Assembly (NCBI RefSeq): GCF_001638985.1
Contig: NW_017265138.1
Location: 434,001-498,000, forward strand
Source: Phycomyces blakesleeanus NRRL 1555(-)
Lineage: Eukaryota > Mucoromycota > Mucoromycetes > Mucorales > Phycomycetaceae
DNA: 64,000 nucleotides
Direction of reading: 5' to 3'
Numbering within the stretch: the stretch's first letter is position 1; each line of letters begins with the position of its first letter. The notes under the pieces were generated by a model. The model saw nothing but the letters and a program-made list of their open reading frames with translations. It did not search any database and had not been told where the DNA came from. Below, one piece after another: positions 1 to 13,021 of the stretch. The translations under genes were made by a program, and so were the position numbers.

Positions 1-1643
1 CATCTATTGGGTTATCTAACTCACTACGCTCAGCAGGCTTCCAACTTGCTAGGCTCAAAACAGGTAACTACATACTGAATAATAGAAAGAAAAGAGGAGG
101 CATGGTAACCATAGTATAACCAAACTAATTTTGCTTTAAATACAAGGAACTCCCGCACGTTTGGATGGAAGGACAATCAATTATGAAGGATTGGCGGTCC
201 AAGAAGGCGACAACCCACCGTCCCCATTTTCGTTCCTCCACACTTTAGTACCGCACGCAGTAAATATTACTAAACATTTTGAATCAGGAACAAAATTAAA
301 TGATTGATTTAAATTTATAGGATCAACAAGTGCTTTGCCATCAGACAAGAACCAACCCTTCTGTTCACAAGTACATTGCAGAAAACTTTGACCAGAGTAT
401 CCATATTAGAGAAACTGTAAAAGGACCAAGGTATTATATAACAATATTTGTAGAAAATTAAAGCTAATGCACCAGGTTTCAAGATATTGTCCTTCTCTGG
501 AAAGTAAGATCAAGCGATTTGGTGATAAAACTGGGCATGCTATCTGGTTGGAGCCCGAAGGTAAATGTTATGTGTGATTATTTAAAAGAAGGTTTCATAC
601 AAACACTAGTTTATACAAGGATTTGATTCGCATCTTGTATACCCTAATGGTATATCAAACACCATGCCGGAGGATGTTCAGCTTAATTTTTTGCGTATGA
701 TTCGTGGATTGGAGAATGTAGATATGGTTAGACCAGGTAATATCGTGTGCTATGCCTTTATTTATTTATTTTCCTTACTGACATCAGAGCAATAGCCTAT
801 GGTGTTGAATATGACCATGTTGATCCCCGTGAACTGCGCTCTACACTAGAGACAAAACGAATTAGCGGACTTTTTATGGCAGGCCAGATCAATGGAACAA
901 CAGGATACGAAGAAGCGGCAGCACAAGGTGTGATGGCAGGGATTAATGCCGGCTTACATGCTCTTGGTCGCGCTCCATTTATTTTGGATCGTTCTGACGC
1001 ATATATTGGTGTTCTTATCGATGATTTGACTACAAAGGGTGTGGAAGAACCCTACCGAGTATTTACTTCCCGCTCAGAGTATCGCTTGCACTTACGTGCA
1101 GATAATGCGGATTTGAGATTGACAAGCAAAGGTAATTTAAGCTGAAATTAATGTGCGCTCTGTTCCAATTCTTATCTTTTTATTAAAGGATATGATGCTG
1201 GTGCTGTTGGGGAGGAGAGGTGGACAGATTTCTATTCAAAATCAACTATGCTGAGTTCTGCTACTCAAGCTCTTGAAGAGCTACTTATGCCAGCTAACAA
1301 ATGGAAACAGAATGGTATCAGTCATGGAAATGAGGGATCGAATGACAGCGGTGTACTCCGAAGGTATGTTATAAGTGTACAAATGCTTTGTGCCATTTTT
1401 TAATACGTTTATACGGATATTCATTTAGTGGTGTTGATATCCTGTGTTGGCCCAACGTTGAGATTGAACAATTTTACGATTTATTACCTTCCCTCAAGGA
1501 GCTAGATAGTGGATTAAAAGAACGTCTTTTGATTGCATGTCGCTACAAACCGTTCTTAAAGCGCCAGGCTACAGAGATAGCCGCATTAAAAAGAGATGAA
1601 GATCTTAAACTTGATATAAACTTAGAATATTCACGGTAATTAG

Positions 1644-1674
<31 letters not shown>

Positions 1675-1976
1675 GTGTAGCTTTAACCAAGATACCTTAA
1701 CGTTTTCGTTTGATAGAATGGATCAACTCTCGCATGAAGTTCGACAAAAATTGGCTATTGTACGGCCAGAAACGCTGGTAAGCTTATCAAGTTATTCTTA
1801 TTTGTTTATCTAAATATTGAATGATAAAGGGAGCTGCCAAACGAGTAGAAGGTATAACACCAGCAGCAATGGTGGTACTGATGAAGTACGCGCGTCGGTC
1901 CAATAAATCATCTACAAAGGGAAGTTTAGCTTTGAAAAAGAAAAGCTTGTCAATCACTTCATCCCCGTGTTTGTGA
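1..1976 (+). CDS. MTO1: Mitochondrial tRNA U34 modification enzyme MTO1/GidA, 3' part
   Basis: Truncated by the window edge; 467 C-terminal residues are visible. Exons: 1-63, 147-259, 321-430, 484-560, 620-736, 796-1131, 1189-1363, 1429-1635, 1717-1777, 1830-1976, all in frame with GT-AG introns. The sequence shows family hallmarks: a GRLKTG-like run (ARLKTG), 'PRLDGRTI'-like, '[19 protein letters not shown]', '[17 protein letters not shown]' and 'FTSRSEYRL', followed by the helical C-terminal domain with 'LSHEVRQKL' and 'GITPAA'. From family knowledge: with MSS1/GTPBP3 it installs 5-carboxymethylaminomethyl-type groups on the wobble uridine of mitochondrial tRNAs, using FAD. The FAD-binding N-terminus lies outside the window. 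The assignment is secure; exact ends of the small exons are inferred. Confidence 0.93.
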
Positions 1977-2782
1977 TACGCCATAAATTCCTATTTAATC
2001 TCAGGAGACAAACAGATGCTACATAACCATTACGGAAAACATGTCTTGAAAAGGACAATTAACATAGACTAATCAACATAAAGGATATCACACAACATTT
2101 CAATATTAAAATCACTAGATATAAATTATATTATATGGCTTGTGATGATATGCAATCAAAGATCCTCTCTTTATACTATAAAGTCTCTGTAAATAGGGAT
2201 TTATCGAGAAATGGTATATTTGATTGCTACTTAGAGTATCTCTTTTTTTGGATTTGTTGGGTCTGCTATTTCATGCAATTTATGACTATTTGAATTTTGA
2301 AACGGAGGAATAATAACGTGTTACTAACTTGGATAGATTCCGGTTATACTCAAGATATACTGGGTTAAGAGATAACGTCAATCTCAAATACTTTTCTGTG
2401 AGTCACAACCTATTCAGTCAATCAAATGAGCAATTTGCAAATATTTTGTGACAAAAAGTAAAGAAAATTGTGTTATTCTTTGATAAATCAACCAAAAAAA
2501 CCTATAGTTTTTATCGAATAAATTGGTTTTAGGTGCATTATCTGCGACTAGTTTAATCTGTGTTAGTTTAAGCGTTCCGAGACATGTCAAAAAAACATAT
2601 GACAGGAACAGTGACAAAATATTATTTGAGTTTTTTAAAGGCTGACATTGATAAAATTGAAATAGTAAGCAGAAGTGAAAAGAGATTACCTTGTCATGAG
2701 TTGTTCTCCTATTTATAGCTTAACTAATGTAGAAAGATATATTGACTTACGAGACTATAAATATGTTTAATTTCCTCTATAG
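1977..2782. other. Intergenic, AT-rich, no gene seen
   Basis: No conserved reading frame. On the minus strand near 2530-2570 a short stretch reads 'VADNAPKTN', reminiscent of the second catalytic block (DNAPIH) of Tc1/IS630-like transposases, but nothing around it supports a gene. Confidence 0.5.
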
Positions 2783-2984
2783 TATCCTGTACTGAATCCA
2801 ATTGAGTAGTTCTTGTCAGTTACCAAGCGCAAGGTTAAACGAAAAGAGTTTCTAGAAAAATTATAGCCAACAACTAGAATTCGGGAGGTATGTGATGCCT
2901 TACATTTGAATGACCAAAGGTCTTGTTTCTCATTCTGTTAAGCATTGTGGTGTGTTTAGACAAGGAGAGGCTATGAAGGCATAA
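2783..2984 (+). pseudogene. Tc1/IS630-like transposase, C-terminal relic
   Basis: Translation starts 'YPVLNPIE', the block carrying the third catalytic acid of DDE transposases, and is followed at once by a stop. It continues 'VTKRKVKRKEFLEK', then after a stop and a +1 frame change reads 'KGLVSHSVKH'. The same blocks in the same order occur in the better preserved transposase at 47.05-48.33 kb ('YSPELNQIEQFW', 'SKVKRHRFLQK', 'GFVSHSYKC'). At least two stops and one frameshift make it dead. No terminal repeats could be found around it. Confidence 0.8.
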
Positions 2985-3400
2985 TTTGAAGCGACTGTGA
3001 TTCTTTTACATATACTGTATAACAAAATACCATTCTAAGCATATTTCTTGCTCAAATATAAAGATATATTTAATACTGATAATAAAATGACATCCTTATA
3101 TAAAGTATTAACAAAAATATGATCTTTAAACCCGGTGATTTAATATTTTTGAAAGCGAAAAATACATTTTTGATTTTCGTAATTCTTTTTGGTTAAAACG
3201 GCATTTATTTTTCTCAAACCGACAAAATCAAGCGGTCGCACTGTGCAAACATTAAATAAAACCTGTTCTGGTTTTCTAATAAAAAGGTACACCATGTGTC
3301 GTCACCGTCTTTCACCTGGTACAAATATATCAAATGGTCAACTCAGTTTTCACATTGTATTATTATTTCTACACTTTTTTTAATCAGTTATGCAATAAAG
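2985..3400. other. Promoter-side region of the Zn2Cys6 gene
   Basis: About 400 AT-rich bases between the transposase relic and the regulator gene. No conserved coding potential and no clear core promoter motif. Confidence 0.4.
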
Positions 3401-5748
3401 ATGACCCCAGCCCATTCATTTGTCTACTACACGTATCCGTCTTCGCCTGAATCAACAGTTTCAGAGCCTAAAGAACTCTTATCAGAATGCTCTTCAATGC
3501 CACCACATCACTCGGAAGACAACTTAAAAGAATCTCCACCAAAGAAAAGACGGCAACAAAGCGGATACGCCTGCAACAAGTAACGTATTTTTGCGTACAT
3601 ACATAAATATTCAGACAAGGGAACATCAACACCAACAAAGCATTCGACTGATCTTGTTACTGAACCACAGGTGCCGTGAGAGGCGAGTTGGATGCGATCG
3701 GAACAAGCCTTACTGCGGCCAATGTAGAAAAACGTGGGAATGCATCTACAGTAATGATGGGCCAAGATCAGAAAGTATCTCTATGCGACAAAGGTTAGAC
3801 GATATTCAGGCCACAGTTCAAACTATGTCTGGCTCCCTCGGATTTATCGAGCAGAAATACCACAATACAATATCCCGTTTATTGGTCCAAATACAACCAC
3901 AAGTCCAACAAGGGCATGTAGGACAAGAAGGGGACGCTTCCAGTAACTACCCTGCCAAAATATCAGAGAACGAATTGACGGTTTCCAGCTGGGCTGCAAA
4001 CGTTGGCTGGCCAGTTGTGACCAGAAAAGATGGCACCCAATCTATTCAGACAAACTTTCATATTTTGGAAGAGTTAAAAGAGGCCATGAGGCAAGCAGTT
4101 CGGATGAGCCATGCTTATTATAACCCATCTCCTCTTTCGTACATGGTCCGCTCAGAATCACCAACTAGCGAAGCACGCATACGAATTAATAACCTTTTAT
4201 CATTTTCTTTATTCGAACGTCTCGGGCGTTTAGATCGTCCAGAAAATGAACAAACAATTGATAAAAATATAAACCCAGCCGAGATTATGTCAAAGAATGT
4301 TACAGAAAGTCTTATCCACCAAAACCACCAATGTGGCTTTCCTATCCTTGTCAGTCCCACACGTTTTGAAGCATACCACAGCCAAGGTCGTATAAATTCA
4401 CTTGTTATATCATCTGTTCTTTCCCATGCCGTGCCTCATATTTTCAATTACCATCCTCATATCTTATGCTTAAACAATTCTCAACAACTCGGAGAGATAT
4501 TTTACAAATACTCTCGTGAATCCTTACAATATGACGATGCAACACTGACAAACATACACCAGAGAACCTTGTTAATAACCTATGATCTCGATTTGGGACG
4601 AGTTGAGAGGGCGTACTTACATCTAGGTATTGCTGCCCGGATGTGCTTTGCTTTAGACCTGCATTCTTTGAAGGGATATGTAAATTGCAAAACACCTTTT
4701 GAGAGAGAACAAGCAAAACGTATATTTTGGACCGTCTGGTTCCTTGATTCTATGGTCCCACAGCTTTACAAAAAACCCTCTTCTATACCTCCATCAAGTA
4801 TCACAGTAGAACCTCCAACCGTACTACTAGATTTTAGCTTTACAGAAGCAGAACAGGCTCGCTTTGTTATTAGTATAATTGGTATCAGGCGACTTTCATC
4901 TGAGCTGTACATATCGCAAAATAAAGCAGAAATTGCCGAAGAAGCTCAACTTGATTCATTAAAGGCTGATGAAGAACGCCTCAGGGAGTTTTATCGTACA
5001 CTCGACCCTCAAAATCGTTATGCTTATGCAAATCAAATGACCGGATTAAAAACTACCCAGTGGAGCCGCCGAACATTTTACTGTGTATTATTGGATTTTT
5101 GCCAATCTTGGATTACGCTTTATCGACCATACTTGCCGTTAGATACCAATGACTTGTTTGATATTCATCGTGAAGCTGTATTACGAACTTCGCAAGCCGC
5201 AATTGCTAGTGTAATTCTGTTTGACCGTTGGTTTTCTGCATCTATCGAGTCCCCGGATGGATTTGATTGTTTCTTTCGACCTTACTTATATCATTATATG
5301 GCTTCAATCCAAACGCTTAAAGTAGGTTAATTTTGTATTTATTTGGTTATTGAAAAAGAAAGTATTAACTATTGTGCAGTTAAATATTTCACATCCTGAA
5401 TGGATGTCCGAAGAGCTGGTCCAACAGAGTCGATACTTTCTTGTGAGGATGCTAAAGATGTATCAAAAGACACCTACCTACAAAGCCTTTAAAGAAAGCC
5501 AATTAGAGAAGGAATTGTTTGCTTTCATGAACGAATATAACATCACATTAGATCAAGCCTGTCCATCCCAAGATCCATTGGCCGATAATTGTTATGCAGA
5601 CGGAGGTTGGGGGATTTTCTTCCTGGGTCCAATGGTAGACGGACACATGAATATGGCTTTTACACAAGACGAAATGACGCGCTACTCTTGTACAAACATG
5701 AATATGAACACAAACTCAGAGTCAGGGCTTGACTTCTGCTACTTTTGA
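3401..5748 (+). CDS. Zn2Cys6 fungal-specific transcription factor
   Basis: Exons 3401-3579, 3671-5321, 5380-5748 give 732 residues. The first intron interrupts the DNA-binding domain. Joining restores a Gal4-type binuclear zinc cluster with Cys58, 61, 68, 75, 78 and 84, basic residues RERR, and the KPYC turn. It is preceded by a KKRR nuclear-localisation-like run. A short linker and coiled segment follow. The middle region (residues about 270-450: 'AYLHLGIAARMCFALDLH', 'AKRIFWTVWFLDS') is the classic fungal-specific regulatory domain. The C-terminus is acidic and Met/Asn-rich. ATG 3401 was chosen because the reading upstream of it looks non-coding. Such proteins are nuclear, DNA-binding regulators; the target pathway cannot be deduced. 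No metabolic cluster is apparent beside it. Confidence 0.9.
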
Positions 5749-6493
5749 AGAAAGAAAGAGAGAACTAGAGACTGCTTGAATGTTATCAATATGAATATCG
5801 CAATTGGACAGACTTTTTTTTTACAACAATCAAGGCTGACATGTTAATTTTTGTGAGTATTGAAAGAAGAAAACCAACAGAACCCCATCTTATATTAAGT
5901 ATGTTATTTTAATTATATATATGTGTGTGTATGAAAATACAGATACTTTGTCAAATACTCGACAGAAAACAGAGATTCTGGGTTATGACAAAGGATCGGG
6001 TCTTGGTATACCGCACAATAAGAAATCGAGATATAGAAATATATCAGCTATTTCCGCCAAAACGTAGTATGAGTGCTGGCGTGAAGTGTGATAGCTGTCC
6101 CATAAGATGACGGTACTTTGGGACTAGTATAACTTGGCGTGTATACAAAAGAAACTAGATTTATCAAATACATGAATAGAAGAAGTATCAGTCACTATGA
6201 TGTAGACCCATGTTAGCTGTATCCCAATTGTATCATCGTTCTTTTTACATGGCGACAAGCTGAACTGACCAAATCATACTCACATCGTTATTCAAATATA
6301 CTGCTATGTTTCTAAACAGTCCCTAAATTACCCAATCAACCGTACACACTGCCTTTAATCTTCTGGTAGGATGGTAGAGTGGCCAATTGACAGTTCGATT
6401 GAGTAGATTGCTGCCTTTGCATTAATCAATACAATAAAAGCTTTGTTGGTAATAGCGCACCAATAAACTACTATCTAGCAGTACACACTACAA
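5749..6493. other. Intergenic between regulator and thaumatin-like gene
   Basis: No supported gene. One short open stretch near 5925-6110 has low-complexity composition and no recognisable domain. Confidence 0.5.
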
Positions 6494-6494
6494 C

Positions 6495-6501
6495 TATAAA
6501 T
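6495..6501 (+). promoter_or_regulatory. Probable TATA box of the thaumatin-like gene
   Basis: TATAAAT, 118 nt upstream of the ATG at 6619, in a less AT-extreme context than typical for this window. A pyrimidine-rich stretch follows before the ATG. Inferred from motif and distance only. Confidence 0.4.
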
Positions 6502-6618
6502 CAAAGTACTCGTGCTAAAAAGCATAAAACTTGTTTTGTTCTCTTCTTCACAAAAGCTGTGATATATCTTTCTCTTGACTACTTGTGGATTATTCTGTAT
6601 CTTTAATCAACATTCGAA

Positions 6619-7314
6619 ATGCGTTTTCTCAGCATCGAGCTTATCTTTCTCGGGATTTTAACAGTTGTAAATGCTGGAGATAAGCATATAACCATTATAA
6701 ACAGCTGCGATAGTGTGGTGACTGTTGGTGTATTAACTAACGGCAGAACGGCAAGTTCCCCAGACATGACTTTTGACTTGACACCTAAGGCCGAACGAGT
6801 TATTACGGAGCAAGATACTTGGGGAGGTCGTATTTGGGGTCGTCAACAATGCTCAGGATCCAAGCAAAATTCAGCAGACTGCGGTACTCCCGGTGCTTCA
6901 AATCCAGCAACACTTGCAGAGTTCTTTTTCAAAGGTGCTTTCGGAAAAGACTTCTATGACATCAGCTTCGTCGATGGATACAACTTACCTATGAGCATTC
7001 AACCTCAGGATACAGAGGGAGCAGAAGGCTACACCTGTGGATCCCCAACTTGTAGTGATGTACCGGCGTGCCCAGATGAAAATGCGATTAAAGGTCCATC
7101 TGGGCAGTTGATATCATGTCAAAGTTCATGCTCAAAGTCGAACACGGCCGAAACCTGCTGCACTGGAGACCACGATGACCCGAACGTATGCAAGCCCGAC
7201 AGTTGGTCCGAAGAGGTAAAAAGTGCCTGCCCGGATGCATACAGCTTTGCTTATGATGATCAGACATCAACCTTTCAATGCACTGTCGAAAACTACCATG
7301 TAACCTTTTGTTAG
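6619..7314 (+). CDS. Secreted thaumatin-like protein
   Basis: Single-exon gene of 231 residues. Residues 1-19 form a signal peptide ending 'VVNAG'. The mature part begins 'ITIINSCDSVVTVGV' and shows thaumatin-family landmarks: 'GRIWGRQQCSG', 'DCGTPGASNPATLAEF', 'DFYDISFVDGYNLPM' and a Cys-rich domain ending 'CPDAYSFAYDD...FQC'. Fourteen cysteines are present against the usual sixteen of large plant members. The acidic residues of the cleft (in the AEF and DFYD/DGYN blocks) are kept. Family members bind or hydrolyse beta-glucan, or act in wall remodelling or antifungal defence; for a fungal protein a wall role is the likelier inference. It is convergent with the GH16 gene. Confidence 0.92.
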   Translation: MRFLSIELIFLGILTVVNAGDKHITIINSCDSVVTVGVLTNGRTASSPDMTFDLTPKAERVITEQDTWGGRIWGRQQCSGSKQNSADCGTPGASNPATLAEFFFKGAFGKDFYDISFVDGYNLPMSIQPQDTEGAEGYTCGSPTCSDVPACPDENAIKGPSGQLISCQSSCSKSNTAETCCTGDHDDPNVCKPDSWSEEVKSACPDAYSFAYDDQTSTFQCTVENYHVTFC

Positions 7315-7674
7315 GTGTTTATATTACTGAACACTCATAATCATATTATTTACAAAACCACCACTTAATTTATAAGCACACTATATTAAAAACCATTTAA
7401 TGACATATTATTGTTTTTGTTGGCTCTACTGCTGTTATTGATAATGATTGTGCTTATGTTGATAGTTATGTTATTTTTGCTACTATTTCTGTAATTATAT
7501 AGTTGAATTTGTCACTTTAAACCCTTGCTTATGTAAAGTTCTAAAAAAAATGACTCTCTTTCAATTTGTATTTCGGCATGAAAATAATAATTTAAAACCC
7601 TACAGATATTTTGTGGTGTAAAATAGTGTTTTTATTATTTATTTATATTTATATATATACTACTACTATTATTA
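7315..7674. other. Shared 3' region of two convergent secreted-protein genes
   Basis: 360 AT-rich bases between the stop codons of the thaumatin-like and GH16 genes, presumably holding both 3' UTRs. No other feature seen. Confidence 0.5.
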
Positions 7675-8883
7675 TTAAAAAAGAGCAGCAAATATATGTT
7701 TGGTTGAAAGGATAAGAAGTGCTAGACTTGCTAAACTAGCTTGAAGGTAAAGAGAATTATTTGGTGAGCTCGTGTGGCCTCCAAGAGACACAAAGTTGGC
7801 TGGTAACATGTATCCGGGGACTATCTTTTGGCTCATAATATCTGTATATATATTGTGTGAGTAATTTTAATAGTAAGAAAAAAATTCAAAAGTGTATTAC
7901 CTCGAATACTGCAAGCTGTTTTCGCATTTTTGCAGGATAATGACTCTTTTGTATCGGATGTGTTAAAAAACACTGTCATATTTGCCACTTCCAGGATAGC
8001 CTTCTGGGCGGGTGGTCCTTCACTAAAGTTTGGATTTCCATCTGACCAGTGATTAAGTATAACACGGCCAGGAGCATCTGGTATGTTTGTTGTCATAGTA
8101 TAGAGCTTAACCCCGTCGATATAAAATTTCACATTACTGGGAGTCCAATCAAATCTGTACTCATGAAAGTCCTAATTTCCAATAGAAATATGAGCAATTG
8201 GTTATAACTTGCATATATTCAACATCATACTTACTGTAGTTGGGTCAAAATCAAGGACACTCTTTTCGTGAGTAAGGTTTGAGGCAGTTCCATCATCGTT
8301 GTATATTTGAGGCTGGACCGCAAAGTATGTATTCCATGGATTTTTGATATGACTAAGAGATTCCATATCGATCTCGCATGTGTCGTTACGATAAAAGAAA
8401 AAGGCGGCAACTGTACCAGAAACGTCTGTTGTCTTTAAGCTTGCGCGGAAACTACCGTACAAGAAATCCTCTCTATTGGCCTTTTGCATTAATATTTTTT
8501 TATTGATCTTTGCTTTCTCTTGTCATATGTACTTACCTCTTTGTTGCAAAAGACGCGGATGAAGCTTTTCCATTCTCGGTGACGACAGATAACTGGGTAA
8601 CTCCATCTACCAGCTGCACATTATTTGGCTTAAATTCACGGCTGAAAGACTCGTTGTCTTGGGGAGGAACGGTATAATCCATGACAATATAATTATTGTC
8701 GTCTTGCAAAGGCACTTTGTATGTTGCAAAATCAGCATACCATACATTAGCCCATACAAAGGTATTTTCATCCTCGAATCCGCAGTCGCACACTATTGGG
8801 TCTGTCAAGCTTGCTCTTCCACCGAGGACAACTGTTGCAAAGGTCCAAAATACAAAACATTTGGCTATTCTAGATATTATCAT
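7675..8883 (-). CDS. GH16 family beta-glucan hydrolase/transglycosylase with GPI-type tail
   Basis: Exons on the minus strand, in order: 8883-8537, 8472-8235, 8171-7901, 7841-7675; 340 residues. An N-terminal signal peptide (residues 1-24, '...ATVVLGGRA') is followed by the GH16 fold. 'FLYGSFRASLKT' precedes the active-site signature CEIDMES, where Glu149 is the expected nucleophile, Asp151 the assistant and Glu153 the acid/base. 'DFHEYRFDWTPSNVKFYIDG' is the usual GH16 block after it, split by intron 2. The last exon encodes a Ser/Asn linker and a hydrophobic tail ('SLASLALLIL...FAALF') that fits a GPI-attachment signal. Likely role: cleavage or transfer of wall beta-1,3/1,4-glucan (or glucan-chitin crosslinking) at the cell surface. 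Substrate is not determinable. The acceptor of exon 2 was chosen because only the AG at 8474-8473 preserves the frame. Confidence 0.92.
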
Positions 8884-9114
8884 GTTTGTAGGTAAGTTGG
8901 ATCGAGAGATAAAGTAAGTGAAAAGAGCGCGGAAGGTGGATATTTTCCAACAAACAAACAAAACTTACATATATATACTAATCCCATGTAATAAATATGA
9001 TGACACTGGATTTACTCATTCGAGGCTTATATCAAGGTTTCAGTGAGACATTTGTTCATATTCAGAAGATATCCCAGATTACCCGCTCTCCCTTTAGAAA
9101 CAAATTTCTTTTAT

Positions 9115-9145
9115 TCTTCTTCTTCTTCTTCTTCTTCTTCTTTTT
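9115..9145. repeat. (TTC)n microsatellite
   Basis: A run of consecutive TTC triplets, followed by TTTT. Low-complexity sequence upstream of the GH16 gene; no function inferred. Confidence 0.8.
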
Positions 9146-12100
9146 AGTTTCAGACCACAGAAATTTTGTAGATAATGATATTTCCCGAGCTACACAATCG
9201 ATCAAAGATGAAGGTCATATCAAAATGCTACACTCAATAAAGTACATCGTTTAAACTCGGCATGAATCATGGAACCAAATTATAAGTTATTTTATTTTAA
9301 AAAATATGTATTTACAAAATGTTTTGTATTATTTGACCTCCTCATAATCTTTAAAGTCTTTATCTCATTTGAAAAATATCAATGATTAGAATATCATTTT
9401 GTGGGGGGTCTAAAATATTCAATTGTCTTATACCAATCTCTTGTAGAAGTTGAGAAAAAAAATACCGAGTAAAAAAATTAGTATAACGTTTTAGCGAATA
9501 TAATAATAAAGACCATTTATATATATGTATATATCTAAACAGGTTATATTGGCTCTCATAAGACTATAATGTCTTCTTAACTTTTATCTCATACATCTCT
9601 AATATGAGCTACTATCTCTTATAAACGTATAATACATAATTCTCCTTATAAAGCTTTTTCTTCGTCTGCACTTTAATGATTTTTAATAGTACATTATGTG
9701 GCTGAAGCGTTAAATTTCATTAAACAATAAAGCCTTTTGGTCAAATATCTTTGCGTAATAGACAGTTCAATTGTGATATAACCGGTCTAAAATAAAGGTC
9801 AAGTATCTTGCACAAATCAAAATATTTATTATTTGATTTTTTTTTTGATAATATCTTCTCAGCACTTTATACTTATTTGTATGGAAATGATCATGTTGAT
9901 ATATTTATAATTTTAATGTCTCTGATTTTCTTCTATTGATTTATTTTATTGGGAATATTTGAACTTGGCTTATGAATCTACTTAATATCCAAGAATTAAT
10001 GCGTTCAGATATTACATATGCATATTATTATTATTATTGATTGTCTTTCTTGGTTAATAGTATTCAATATGGCTTTACTTATATTTATTTATATTTACAT
10101 TCAATTAATTGAGAGCTTGATGCTATATAATACTTTATATACCCTGAAAAGCTAATTATGGTAAGCAGTTACTAAAAATATTGTAGCAATCTATTATGTT
10201 ATACTTAATTTCAAAGACTGTAAAACACGATAGCCACTCCCTGGATATTAATCTTTGGTATTGTACCATTAGTGCTTGATAATATGCATAGTGTCAAAAA
10301 TCCGCGTGGTTCAGTAGATCTCTTAGATAGATGTTTATTTAGAATATTGGATATTTAGCTACTTAAAATTATCAAACTTTTCATTCGATATATCATCTCA
10401 ATATACTATTTTAATCTTAATCTTAATCTTAACCTCTATACTTATTTAATATAACGAATCAAGAGCGGCAAATAAGCTCTAGTAGATGCAAATCCTAATA
10501 TGATGTTATTGCCTGAGTTTTCGTTTATAGAATACTTGTAAGACATTATATAAAGGCTATAATATGATAATATTCATAGAGAAATAAATCTATAATGTTT
10601 TCTGATATTATATCTATATATATATTCCTATTCCTAACATGATAAATTAGGTATTAATATTTTGTGTGTAAATAGAGATATAAACACACTGACATACTGG
10701 CATATATCCATCATTTACTATTATGCTTTAATACAGTCGTTCCTAGCTCTATATAATTAATTTTTATTGCAACCGACCTTTTTTTTTGCAATTTATTTAT
10801 CTATCTTCTCCTCCCTCTTTTCTATGAAGCTATACAATATATATTGTAGAGTAATGGTCATATTTTCGGTATAAGTAATACATATTTATCTCATACATCA
10901 AATTAACAATTTATGTGATTGGTTTTTATTAATATTAATATATTTTACTTTTGTAGCAATATTATATAAGCATTATATTACTATAAGTCTCGGTAAAGAT
11001 TTTGAGGTATATATGTACATTAATAGCATATAAATTGTATGGAACGGGCGAGAATACGAGTATCCAGATTAAATCGAAGACTATAGCTTTGTTTCGCTCA
11101 CCACCAGCTATATATATATATTTCTTTGAAGATGAATGAAAAAAAAGAAAGTGAGATATTATATAAAACGTTATATACTTTATTTAGAATATTTGAGAAT
11201 AAAAGCATTGTAAAGAAAGTCTTCTTTTAAATACCATATTAATAGAAAGCAAATATAATTTATATGTTATAGAAAATAATAATCCTTTAAATAGACCCTT
11301 AATTTCTCATGGTGGTATCATGTATTAGTTTTGTTTGTGTATTTTTTGTGTATGATCATTTTACAGTATTTATGAGCTGTGAATTATGTAAAGGGGAGGG
11401 AATCAATAGAAAATACTGTATAATGCATCTATATTTTACTCTTAGTCTTAATTGGTAAACTGACTAAAAAAGTTCAAGAAAAGTTCATAACGAGCTTATC
11501 CAATCTGGTTAATTTATGGTTGCTCACATTTGTTCACAAGAAAAGTTTGAAATTAGTTCGGCTCCATATTAGGTAAAGTTAAATACTCATAATACCATCT
11601 CTCCCATTAGGTAAAATTATATTATTACCGTTTTATTCAGGCCTTTCGTACTGCGGCACATTTCTTTCATTAAAAGAATAATCTTCTTCCTGATCAGATT
11701 GACAATAAAAGAAGACAAGCCAGTCAGGACCGTTTGAGTTTTGTTTTGAAAGTTCAAAATTTCTACACTTTTTTTTTAAAAAAAAATCCAATAATACGGC
11801 TTGCATTTTTTTGAACTTTTTAGTCTGTCTACACCAGTCATTATCACCGTGAAACGGGATGCCCAATTACATATATTACATGTATAGCATAATTATATTT
11901 AATTGAGAAACTACATGTATATTTAATCAGAGTCCGGAAATACTACCCCAGTAGAGGGTAGGAAAACTAAAATATTATAAATCGTATAAATACTCTTCTT
12001 TATCAAATCTCTCTGGATAATCTGACCAGAAAATCATCACATTAATAGATCTTCTTAGAAGAAACAATAATTCTGGAGAATAACCCATCGCACTTGTAAT

Positions 12101-12455
12101 TACTTAAACGTATACTGAAATGGAATTTAGGAAAATAATCGAATTGAATTCTTTTTTTTCTTTTGAAATAAAATACCTTGCCCAAAATCTTCAAACCCTT
12201 TTGAATTTCTTTATTTTTCTTTTGTTCCTCCTATAGTACTAACTTTACCTGGGTATACACTTATATACTTTAATTTCTTTAAAATATATACTTCTTAAGT
12301 GTCATGAGAAATAATTGACTTTTATATTTTCACTTTTAAATTTATATAAATACTACAAAGATTTATATCAGTATAAGAGTATATAAACCACTGTATTCCT
12401 ATTTATTCATATTAGCTAAGTTAGTAAGTGTTTTTTTGTTGTTGAAAGATTAGTA

Positions 12456-12550
12456 ATGAGGTATTTGGGATCGATTCATGGTTTAGTATCTCAATAATGG
12501 GAAAAGTAGATACTGTGAGAGTGGCATTTATTAAAGAGACAAAATAATAT
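12456..12550 (+). repeat. Dispersed repeat, less decayed copy
   Basis: About 95 bp matching 20098-20192 in the same orientation. Shared landmarks are 'tagatactgtgagagtg' and 'aaagagacaaaataatat'. Many of the differences between copies are G-to-A or C-to-T in the downstream copy. Identity of the parent element is unknown. Confidence 0.75.
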
Positions 12551-13021
12551 TGTTTATGTCTGTTACTATTAAAATCCCTGTTGTGTAATGGTTGGTTTAT
12601 ACTGTATGTGTGTGTAGTGTACGCGTGCCTGATGTGTAACAGTTCCAGAGATTGTTAACTTTCCAGGTTCATTAGCAAGAAGGAATCAGTATTTGGTCGT
12701 GGAGTTTGTTCTTCACTCAATTGTGGTGCATATACCACAAACCGCAGTATAATGACTCTTCTTTAATTTAAATATAATATAATAACTACTGCAGATAAGG
12801 CACAATATTAGTTTAGAAAACTGTGTAAGACAATACAATTCTATTAATAAAAATTATCTTTTATTCTCTTTTTGATTTTATATGTACTATTTGGTTCCAA
12901 GTGCAGTTGACCTTTTGACTTTGTTATAGTAAAAGACTAACCCAGATCTGGAACGACAATGGTCAACACCTGACCGAATCCGTCACATGTGACTGTCAAA
13001 AATACACGCCAAAATTAAAAA

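Larger units (their letters stand above)
8884..13021. other. Long AT-rich gene desert
   Basis: About 4.1 kb with no supported gene. It contains a (TTC)n tract near 9115-9143, TTA/ATT microsatellites, and a repeat at 12456-12550 that recurs at 20098-20192. An open stretch on the minus strand (11866-11633) has no recognisable domain. Composition differs sharply from the genes on either side and matches 18.8-22 kb. Confidence 0.6.

Noticed and set aside
2414..2617. Minus-strand open stretch with 'VADNAPKTN', resembling the second catalytic block of a Tc1-like transposase
   Set aside because: Only one short block matches, orientation is opposite to the adjacent relic, and flanking blocks are absent; chance cannot be excluded.
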